Shown: positions 1 through 5,226 of the stretch, piece after piece
How the letters are laid out: every line of letters begins with the position of its first letter
Position numbering within the stretch: the stretch's first letter is position 1
Assembly: GCA_017528675.1 (NCBI GenBank)
Contig: JAFXOO010000424.1
Span: forward strand, 1-8,732
Direction: 5' to 3'
From: Oscillospiraceae bacterium
GTDB taxonomy: Bacteria; Bacillota; Clostridia; Oscillospirales; Ruminococcaceae
DNA: 8,732 bases
Program-made: the position numbers and the translations under genes
Notes under the pieces: model-generated
What the model was told of the DNA's origin: nothing
Seen by the model: only the letters and a program-made list of their open reading frames with translations
The model's database searches: none

Positions 1-15
1 AGTTTCATAACTTAC

Positions 16-44
16 ATTATACCACAATCCGACATGAAATGCAA
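16..44 (-). promoter_or_regulatory. Candidate divergent (leftward) promoter
   Basis: On the minus strand there is a perfect TATAAT (plus-strand positions 16-21) directly preceded by TGG, giving an extended -10 element. A weak -35 hexamer, TTGCAT (39-44), lies 17 nt upstream of it. Transcription would leave the window to the left, so the gene served cannot be seen. The -10 is convincing but the -35 matches only 3 of 6 bases, and AT-rich intergenic DNA gives such matches by chance. Confidence 0.4.
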
Positions 45-91
45 GGGGAAAAACAAAAAAGTAAGGCGAGGTCATTTTTCGGGGATTCCCC

Positions 92-120
92 TTGACAAAT
101 CAACAAAAAAATGCTATAAT
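92..120 (+). promoter_or_regulatory. Consensus vegetative promoter of the polyamine operon
   Basis: A perfect -35 TTGACA (92-97) and a perfect -10 TATAAT (115-120) are separated by 17 nt, and TGC just before the -10 makes it an extended -10. An A-rich spacer lies between them. Transcription should start near position 127, giving a leader of about 95 nt before the speA-type gene. This is the only clear promoter seen for genes up to 3054 and probably drives the whole block to 5168. The near-ideal match suggests high basal transcription, so any control may act on the leader or on a repressor overlapping this site; no operator palindrome was found. Confidence 0.88.
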
Positions 121-130
121 AGCTTTATTC

Positions 131-148
131 TGTGGGGCAAACTCCACA
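131..148 (+). promoter_or_regulatory. Hairpin at the 5' end of the leader RNA
   Basis: Positions 131-137 pair with 142-148 (TGTGGGG with CTCCACA) to give a 7-bp stem with one G-U pair and a CAAA tetraloop. It begins only about four nucleotides after the predicted transcription start. No run of T follows, so it is not a terminator. Such 5'-terminal hairpins can protect an mRNA from decay or be part of a larger regulatory fold; which applies here is not known. Confidence 0.45.
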
Positions 149-208
149 AACGATTCTGCGGATGAAACCTTGCCGGGCTTTGTCCGTTTATTTTGGTTAT
201 TACATGAC

Positions 209-213
209 AGGGG
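209..213 (+). promoter_or_regulatory. Ribosome binding site that decides the speA start
   Basis: AGGGG at 209-213 abuts an ATG at 214, which leaves no spacer, but lies 9 nt upstream of the in-frame ATG at 223. The second ATG is therefore the likely start, and the three residues encoded between them are probably not translated. Confidence 0.65.
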
Positions 214-222
214 ATGATCGCC

Positions 223-1671
223 ATGAATCTTGAAAAGCAGAAAGCAGCGCCTGTATATGAAGCACTGGAACGCTTCCGGCGGCAGCGTGTTGTACCCTTT
301 GATGTACCCGGTCATAAAAGAGGCAGGGGGAATCCGGAGCTTGTCAAGCTCCTTGGTGAACAGTGCGTTAGTCTGGATGTCAATTCCATGAAGCCGCTGG
401 ACAATCTGTGTCACCCCGTTTCGGTCATTATGGAAGCAGAGCAGCTTGCGGCCGAAGCGTTCGGTGCAGCACACGCCTATTTTATGGTAGGCGGCACGAC
501 TTCTGCTGTGCAGTCGATGGTGCTGACAGCCTGCAAGCTCGGCGATAAAATCATCATGCCCCGCAATGTTCACCGGAGCGCAATCAATGCGCTGGTGCTC
601 TGCGGTGCGGAACCGGTATACGTCAACCCGGATGTCGATGCACACATCGGCATTGCGCTTGGCATGGAGCTTTCGGATGTGGAGAAGGCCATCCTGATGC
701 ATCCGGATGCTACCGCTGTTTTTGTCAACAATCCGACCTATTACGGCATCTGCTCCGATCTGCGGGGCATTGTGAAGCTGGCACATGAGCATGGCATGAT
801 GGTGCTGGTCGATGAAGCACACGGCACGCATCTCTCGTTTCATGAAGGGCTTCCGGTTTCTGCTATGGAAGCCGGTGCAGATATGTCTGCAATTTCGATG
901 CATAAATCCGGCGGTTCGCTCACCCAGAGCAGCCTGCTGTTATTAAATGAGAACGTCAACACCCGCTATGTCGAGCAGGTCATCAACCTGACGCAAACGA
1001 CAAGCGCCTCCTATCTTCTGCTGTCGAGCCTGGATATCTCCCGCCGGAACTTAGCGCTCCGGGGACGTGAGAGCTTTGAAAAGGTGCGTCAGATGGCGGA
1101 ATATGCCCGTGAAGAAATCAATTCCATCGGGGGCTATTACGCCTATGGAAAAGATCTTGTCAACGGCTCAAGCATCTATGATTATGATGTCACGAAGCTT
1201 TCTGTCTATACCCGTGACATCGGTCTGACAGGCATCGAGGTTTATGATCTGCTGCGGGATGAATATGACATCCAGATCGAATTCGGGGACATCGGCAACA
1301 TCCTCGCCTATATCTCCATTGGTGACCGGATCCAGGACATCGAGCGTCTTGTCGGCGCACTTGAAGATATCAAGCGTCTCTATTCCAAGCCGGTTTCCCG
1401 TCTGCACAATGCGGAATACATCACCCCGATTGTGGCAGCAACGCCACAGAAGGCATTCTACTCCGAGAAAGTGCTGCTCCCCATCCGGGAGACACCTGGC
1501 CGCATCTGCGGCGAGTTCGTCATGTGCTATCCGCCGGGCATTCCGATTCTCGCTCCGGGCGAAATGGTGACGGAGGAGATCGTGGATTATATCCTCTTTG
1601 CAAAGGAAAAGGGCTGCTCCATGCAGGGACCTGAGGACGGGACACTGGAGCGGCTGAATGTGCTGGTATGA
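223..1671 (+). CDS. speA: Arg/Lys/Orn decarboxylase, probable biosynthetic arginine decarboxylase
   Basis: This is a fold-type I pyridoxal-phosphate decarboxylase of the Orn/Lys/Arg group, 482 residues from the ATG at 223. It closely resembles the Bacillus subtilis SpeA type, which is of similar length and lacks the N-terminal wing domain of the large enterobacterial enzymes. Visible landmarks are PGHKRG (residues 29-34), the phosphate-binding GTTSA (91-95), DEAHG (197-201), whose Asp should bind the pyridine nitrogen, and SMHK, whose Lys228 should form the Schiff base with the cofactor. The C-terminal small domain runs to the end without a break. By homology it is cytoplasmic and makes agmatine from arginine, the entry step of polyamine synthesis, but specificity for arginine rather than lysine or ornithine cannot be settled from motifs alone. 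It is first in the operon, and 51 nt separate it from the speE-type gene. Confidence 0.9.
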   Translation: MNLEKQKAAPVYEALERFRRQRVVPFDVPGHKRGRGNPELVKLLGEQCVSLDVNSMKPLDNLCHPVSVIMEAEQLAAEAFGAAHAYFMVGGTTSAVQSMVLTACKLGDKIIMPRNVHRSAINALVLCGAEPVYVNPDVDAHIGIALGMELSDVEKAILMHPDATAVFVNNPTYYGICSDLRGIVKLAHEHGMMVLVDEAHGTHLSFHEGLPVSAMEAGADMSAISMHKSGGSLTQSSLLLLNENVNTRYVEQVINLTQTTSASYLLLSSLDISRRNLALRGRESFEKVRQMAEYAREEINSIGGYYAYGKDLVNGSSIYDYDVTKLSVYTRDIGLTGIEVYDLLRDEYDIQIEFGDIGNILAYISIGDRIQDIERLVGALEDIKRLYSKPVSRLHNAEYITPIVAATPQKAFYSEKVLLPIRETPGRICGEFVMCYPPGIPILAPGEMVTEEIVDYILFAKEKGCSMQGPEDGTLERLNVLV

Positions 1672-1708
1672 TGCAGCAAAGCAGGCAGATGATGTTTTTT
1701 AATACTTG

Positions 1709-1715
1709 AAGGAGG
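1709..1715 (+). promoter_or_regulatory. Ribosome binding site that decides the speE start
   Basis: AAGGAGG at 1709-1715 is only 1 nt from an ATG at 1717 but 7 nt from the in-frame ATG at 1723. The second ATG is therefore preferred as the start. Confidence 0.8.
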
Positions 1716-1722
1716 TATGCAT

Positions 1723-2586
1723 ATGGACTTCTGGTTTTCCGAAATGCACACCCATAATGTCAAAATGTCGATCCGGGTCGAAAAGCAGCTTTTCTCCGGG
1801 CAGAGCGATTTTCAGCGGATTGACGTATTTGAATCTGAAGAATTCGGCCGTTTCCTGACCTCGGACGGCTCTGTGATCTTCTCCGAAAAGGACGAGTTCA
1901 CCTATGATGAAATGATCGTGCATGTGCCGATGGCGGTGCATCCGAATGTCCGCAAGGTGCTGGTCATCGGCGGCGGCGACGGCGGTGTTGCCCGTGAACT
2001 GTCGTATTATACCGAGATCGAGGAAATCGACGTTGTAGAGCCGGACGAGCTGTTTGTCAAGGTCTGTCAGGAGTACTTCCCCGACAATGCCAGAGGTCTC
2101 GATGATCCCAGAGTACGGCTGCATTACCGGGACGGGCTGCGGTTCCTGCGGGGCAAACAGGACGAGTACGACCTTATCATCAATGACTCCACCGACCCGC
2201 TCGGCCATACAGCGGGACTGTTCACCAAGGAATTCTACGGGAGCTGCTATAAAGCACTGCACGATGACGGTATCATGGTCTATCAGCATGGCTCACCGTT
2301 CTTTGACGAGGACGAGGATGCCTGCCGTGCGATGCACCGCAAGGCCTACAAGAGCTTCCCGATCAGCCGTGTCTACCAGGCACATATTCCGACCTGTCCG
2401 TCGGGCTACTGGCTGTTCGGCTTCGCCTCCAAGAAATACCATCCGCTCCGGGATCTGAACGCCAAACGCTGGCGGGAACGTGGGTTAAAAACATGGTACT
2501 ACACCACAAACCTGCACACCGGCGCCTTCATGCTGCCGAAATATGTGGAGGATCTGCTGGAGGAGGAGGAGCAAAGGAGGATCTGA
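1723..2586 (+). CDS. speE: Spermidine synthase-like polyamine aminopropyltransferase
   Basis: The protein has 287 residues, the usual length for bacterial SpeE. The small N-terminal beta domain carries FQ at 30-31 and DEFTYDEM at 57-64 with the conserved Tyr61. The methyltransferase-like fold follows, with GGGDGG (83-88, Asp86), the acidic VEPD (105-108, Glu106), DDPR (127-130), DG (137-138) and the catalytic DSTDP (155-159, Asp155 and Asp158). Family members transfer an aminopropyl group from decarboxylated S-adenosylmethionine to putrescine, giving spermidine and methylthioadenosine in the cytoplasm. One oddity is IPTCPSG at 222-228: most SpeE proteins have Tyr where Cys225 stands, and that Tyr lines the amine-acceptor pocket. 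No SpeD gene to supply the donor is in the window. The C-terminal codons also contain the ribosome binding site of the next gene. Family assignment is firm; the exact acceptor amine is not. Confidence 0.9.
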   Translation: MDFWFSEMHTHNVKMSIRVEKQLFSGQSDFQRIDVFESEEFGRFLTSDGSVIFSEKDEFTYDEMIVHVPMAVHPNVRKVLVIGGGDGGVARELSYYTEIEEIDVVEPDELFVKVCQEYFPDNARGLDDPRVRLHYRDGLRFLRGKQDEYDLIINDSTDPLGHTAGLFTKEFYGSCYKALHDDGIMVYQHGSPFFDEDEDACRAMHRKAYKSFPISRVYQAHIPTCPSGYWLFGFASKKYHPLRDLNAKRWRERGLKTWYYTTNLHTGAFMLPKYVEDLLEEEEQRRI

Positions 2587-2589
2587 CCT

Positions 2590-3054
2590 ATGGAAATACA
2601 GAGCAACGAAGACCTGCTCGATGTGCTCGGAGAAGACTTTCTCTGGACCATCATCGAGGATTATATCGAGCATGATTTTCCGCATATCAAAGAAGCGCTG
2701 CGCAAGATCGGCAGAATTGACCAGGCTGTCGTTGACACGATCGCATGGGCGGAGGTTCAGGAATCCGATTTCTTTGATGCCAGTGGCTTTCATGCGGAAA
2801 ACGGCACACTTCGCATTTCCTTTGAGATGCCTGCGCTCATCAATACGAAAAATGCCGGCGGGGACTGGCTGTTCCACATCACGACCTGCTGCACCGGGAC
2901 GGTCGAGGTTCCGGATATGGAGCACTACGACTGGAATTCGCTGGATTTTGACAGCATGAACCGGTTCGATATCCTTTCGCATAGGGATCTGGCCAAGAAT
3001 ATTCATGTTGTGTATGAGGAACAGGATACTGAGGCGGATGATCTGAGAGTCTAG
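2590..3054 (+). CDS. Unknown protein of the polyamine operon
   Basis: I do not recognise this 154-residue protein. It starts 3 nt after the speE-type stop and has a strong AAAGGAGG (2573-2580) 9 nt before its ATG, inside the end of the upstream gene, so it is almost certainly co-translated with it. Base composition and codon use match the speA and speE genes, so it looks native to the operon. It is soluble and acidic, with no signal peptide or membrane segment. The first 55 residues look helical, with an acidic EDYIEHDF segment. The middle (about 80-110) looks like beta strands and contains GGDWLFH and a Cys-Cys pair in TTCCTG. The tail is rich in Asp and Glu. Its position suggests a role linked to polyamine enzymes, such as a regulator or accessory subunit, but nothing in the sequence shows a reaction. 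Confidence 0.85.
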   Translation: MEIQSNEDLLDVLGEDFLWTIIEDYIEHDFPHIKEALRKIGRIDQAVVDTIAWAEVQESDFFDASGFHAENGTLRISFEMPALINTKNAGGDWLFHITTCCTGTVEVPDMEHYDWNSLDFDSMNRFDILSHRDLAKNIHVVYEEQDTEADDLRV

Positions 3055-3898
3055 CAGTTTACAGTCATATGTAAAATGCTGATATTTAGGAATCATTGGA
3101 GGTGAGGATATGAAGCAAATTATACCAGAAGAAGCAAGCCTTCTTGCTATTTGTAAACAACATGACATTGTCTTCGCTAAAGCAGTTGATATAGACTCAC
3201 ATAAAAAATCATTTATTGTTTTAGAACAAAGTATTGATGATTTTTTGTCTTTTTTAAAATCAATCAATTTTACTGTTCTGCTTTATACGTACTACTTTCA
3301 TGACGTTAATGATTATCTTATTTCCGAAGTTTCGCTTACAACTGATGACTATGATTTGACCACTCTTAATCTCGAAGACATTAAACAAAAAATCTGTGAT
3401 TATAATACTAAACTAAAAAATGATTCTAGATTTAAAGACCCATATTTGCTAGTGCTATGCGGAATGATGGAATATGGGCGTTGCTTTTGCATAGAAATAA
3501 CTGACGATTGGATGAAAAGCATAGATGAATCGGGGGAAACTGTGTATGCATACGAAGAACCCTCCGATGCATTACACCTTCTAGTTTATCCATCAGAAGA
3601 AGACTATCTGAAACATGAGGATGAACAACTTGCACTTGCAATAGAGAAAGAAGAAAAGCTAAAAAAAGAAATATTTGAGTTCTTGGTTAGAGATCCGAAG
3701 TTTAGAATTTGCACTAATGCAAGTTTGAGAAGCCAGTACGCAACTTCATTTGTCGTGTATCAACCTACTATAGTTCAAAGAATACTAGAACTATACCCCA
3801 ATAACTGGAGACGTAAAATACACTACTTTGTTGAAAGCGTCTGGAGGCTATACAAAGCCGGCGAAACAAAATACAATGATGGAATCAAAAATATTCTT
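3055..3898. other. AT-rich island inside the GC-richer polyamine operon
   Basis: Four 60-nt lines counted by hand here gave about 25, 33, 37 and 42% GC, against 52 and 55% in lines from the speE-type and dehydrogenase genes. The change falls sharply at the stop codon of the upstream gene and again at the ribosome binding site of the dehydrogenase. Codon choice shifts with it to AGA, ATA and TTA. The block holds one gene (3110-3901) and a 55-nt leader. No flanking direct repeat or transposase was seen. The simplest reading is a horizontally acquired single-gene insertion. Confidence 0.65.
3058..3086 (+). promoter_or_regulatory. Weak candidate promoter for the AT-rich gene
   Basis: TTTACA (3058-3063) lies 17 nt upstream of GATATT (3081-3086), matching the -35 consensus at 5 of 6 and the -10 at 4 of 6 positions, including the key second A and last T. 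It would start transcription just before the ribosome binding site at 3098. The match is modest and the DNA is AT-rich, so chance is a real possibility. Confidence 0.28.
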
Positions 3899-3901
3899 TA
3901 A
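3110..3901 (+). CDS. Unknown 263-residue protein encoded by AT-rich, probably acquired DNA
   Basis: I do not recognise this protein. It is an intact frame of 263 residues with a good ribosome binding site (GGAGGTGA at 3098-3105, the GGAGG core 7 nt before the ATG), so it appears to be a functional gene and not debris. There is no signal peptide or membrane segment. The first 160 residues look like a mixed alpha/beta domain, with strand-like stretches FTVLLYTYYF (54-63) and YLLVLCGMM. A highly charged, probably helical linker follows (about 165-190, rich in Glu and Lys). The C-terminal part is basic and aromatic (NNWRRKIHYF). Its TAA stop overlaps the AAGGAGG of the dehydrogenase gene, so it sits exactly in the operon without breaking its neighbours. 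Codon use and GC content differ from all other genes here. Single AT-rich orphan genes of this kind are often defence, immunity or phage-related cargo, but that is only a guess. Confidence 0.82.
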   Translation: MKQIIPEEASLLAICKQHDIVFAKAVDIDSHKKSFIVLEQSIDDFLSFLKSINFTVLLYTYYFHDVNDYLISEVSLTTDDYDLTTLNLEDIKQKICDYNTKLKNDSRFKDPYLLVLCGMMEYGRCFCIEITDDWMKSIDESGETVYAYEEPSDALHLLVYPSEEDYLKHEDEQLALAIEKEEKLKKEIFEFLVRDPKFRICTNASLRSQYATSFVVYQPTIVQRILELYPNNWRRKIHYFVESVWRLYKAGETKYNDGIKNIL

Positions 3902-3906
3902 GGAGG
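3900..3906 (+). promoter_or_regulatory. Ribosome binding site that decides the dehydrogenase start
   Basis: AAGGAGG at 3900-3906 overlaps the TAA stop (3899-3901) of the preceding gene and lies 8 nt before the ATG at 3915. The frame is open further upstream to an ATG at 3828, but the Rossmann motif begins right after 3915, so the upstream extension is not real. Confidence 0.85.
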
Positions 3907-3914
3907 AACCTGTC

Positions 3915-5168
3915 ATGAAATTACTCGTTATCGGCTGTGGCGGTGTTGCTACCGTTGCCATTCACAAATGCTGCCAGAATCCCGTATTCACGGAGATCTG
4001 CATAGCATCCCGTACCGTCTCCAAGTGCGATGCACTGGCGGAAAAGCTGCGTCCCAAGACCAAAGCCATCCTTACCACGGCGACCGTGAATGCGGACAGC
4101 TTTGACTCGCTGACAGCCCTCATGAATGAATTCAAGCCGCACACTGTGCTCAATGTCGCACTCCCCTACCAGGATCTGACCATCATGGATGCCTGCCTTG
4201 CCTGCGGTGCCAACTACGTCGATACCGCCAACTATGAGGCAGAGGACACCGACGATCCTCAGTGGCGTGCCATCTACGAAAAGCGCTGCAAGGAAAAGGG
4301 CTTTACCGCCTACTTCGACTACTCCTGGCAGTGGGCTTATCAGGATAAATTCAAGGAAGCCGGCCTGACGGCGCTCCTCGGCACCGGCTTTGATCCGGGC
4401 GTGACCAGCGTTTATACCGCCTATGCCCTCAAGCACTATTTCGATGAGATTCACTACATCGACATTCTCGACTGCAACGGCGGCGACCACGGCTATCCGT
4501 TCGCCACGAACTTCAACCCGGAGATTAACCTGCGTGAAGTTTCCGCCAACGGCTCCTACTGGGAGGACGGTCATTGGGTGGAGACAAAGCCCATGGAGAT
4601 CAAGCGGGAATACCATTTCGACGGTGTCGGCATGAAGGACATGTACCTGCTGCATCATGAGGAAATCGAGAGCCTTGCCAAGAATATCCCCGGTGTCAAG
4701 CGCATCCGCTTCTTCATGACCTTCGGCCAGAGCTATCTCATGCACATGAACTGCCTTCAGAATGTCGGCATGCTCGGCACAACGCCTGTGGAATTTGAAG
4801 GCCACGAGATCGTCCCGATCAAATTCCTGAAGGCACTGCTCCCGGATCCGGCGTCCCTTGGCCCGAGAACCGTCGGCAAGACGAATATCGGCTGCATCTT
4901 CACCGGCATCAAGGACGGCAAGGAGAAGTCCGTCTATATTTACAACATCTGCGATCATCAGGAATGCTACAAGGAGACCGGCGCACAGGCTGTTTCCTAC
5001 ACGACCGGCGTTCCGGCCATGATCGGCACAGCGCTTGTGGCATCCGGTGTCTGGAGCGGCGCAGGCGTGTATAATGTCGAGGAATTCGATCCCGATCCGT
5101 ATATGGATATGCTGAACCAGTATGGCCTGCCGTGGATTGTGGATGAGAACCCGACGCTCGTTGACTGA
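3915..5168 (+). CDS. Carboxynorspermidine/carboxyspermidine dehydrogenase
   Basis: This 417-residue protein belongs to the saccharopine dehydrogenase-like family and resembles the Vibrio carboxynorspermidine dehydrogenase along its whole length. The N-terminus is a Rossmann fold with GCGGVA (7-12) and an ASRT segment (31-34) at the usual NADP-binding loop. Other family landmarks are AYQDKFKEAG (141-150), GTGFDPG (156-162), NGGDHG (188-193), FATNFNPE (196-203), LLPDP (308-312) and SYTTGVPA (361-368). Known members condense a diamine with L-aspartate semialdehyde and reduce the imine with NADPH, giving carboxyspermidine from putrescine or carboxynorspermidine from diaminopropane. The product is then decarboxylated by an NspC-type enzyme, which is not in this window. 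The gene closes the polyamine operon and is followed by a GC-rich hairpin. The family is clear; the diamine used here is not, and agmatine is possible given the upstream decarboxylase. Confidence 0.9.
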   Translation: MKLLVIGCGGVATVAIHKCCQNPVFTEICIASRTVSKCDALAEKLRPKTKAILTTATVNADSFDSLTALMNEFKPHTVLNVALPYQDLTIMDACLACGANYVDTANYEAEDTDDPQWRAIYEKRCKEKGFTAYFDYSWQWAYQDKFKEAGLTALLGTGFDPGVTSVYTAYALKHYFDEIHYIDILDCNGGDHGYPFATNFNPEINLREVSANGSYWEDGHWVETKPMEIKREYHFDGVGMKDMYLLHHEEIESLAKNIPGVKRIRFFMTFGQSYLMHMNCLQNVGMLGTTPVEFEGHEIVPIKFLKALLPDPASLGPRTVGKTNIGCIFTGIKDGKEKSVYIYNICDHQECYKETGAQAVSYTTGVPAMIGTALVASGVWSGAGVYNVEEFDPDPYMDMLNQYGLPWIVDENPTLVD

Positions 5169-5182
5169 ATTACCGACATCTG

Positions 5183-5201
5183 CTCCCCCGCTCCGGGGGA
5201 G
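5183..5201 (+). terminator. GC-rich hairpin, probable weak terminator after the polyamine operon
   Basis: CTCCCCC (5183-5189) pairs perfectly with GGGGGAG (5195-5201), giving a 7-bp stem with a 5-nt loop, 14 nt after the dehydrogenase stop. The tail TTCTGTCTAT is only partly T-rich, so termination is probably incomplete. No promoter is evident between it and the moxR-like gene, so read-through may supply that cassette. Confidence 0.5.
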
Positions 5202-5226
5202 TTCTGTCTATAGAGAGGAGCTTATC

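Noticed and set aside
131..148. Similarity between the leader hairpin and the hairpin at 8544-8557 (both pair GGGG with CTCC and CA)
   Set aside because: The shared stretch is short and the loops and flanks differ, so chance is the simpler explanation.
100..903. Minus-strand open frame opposite the speA-type gene
   Set aside because: It lies opposite a well-conserved decarboxylase and runs through its strong promoter. The peptide is rich in His, Arg and Cys, as expected of an antisense shadow.
1662..1700. Possible terminator between the speA-type and speE-type genes (TGCTG/CAGCA stem, TTTTTT at 1695-1700)
   Set aside because: The stem is only 5 bp with an 8-nt loop and lies about 20 nt before the T-run, so the geometry does not fit an intrinsic terminator.
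3828..3914. N-terminal extension of the dehydrogenase from an upstream ATG
   Set aside because: The extension overlaps the preceding gene in another frame, has no ribosome binding site, and the Rossmann motif begins directly at the ATG at 3915.
3921..4958. Long minus-strand open frame of 345 codons opposite the dehydrogenase gene
   Set aside because: The plus strand encodes a full-length recognisable enzyme. The antisense frame stays open because of GC-rich codon bias and shows no family motifs.
5209..5214. TATAGA as a -10 element for the MoxR gene
   Set aside because: It touches the ribosome binding site, so a transcript from it would lack that site. No -35 element lies at the right distance.
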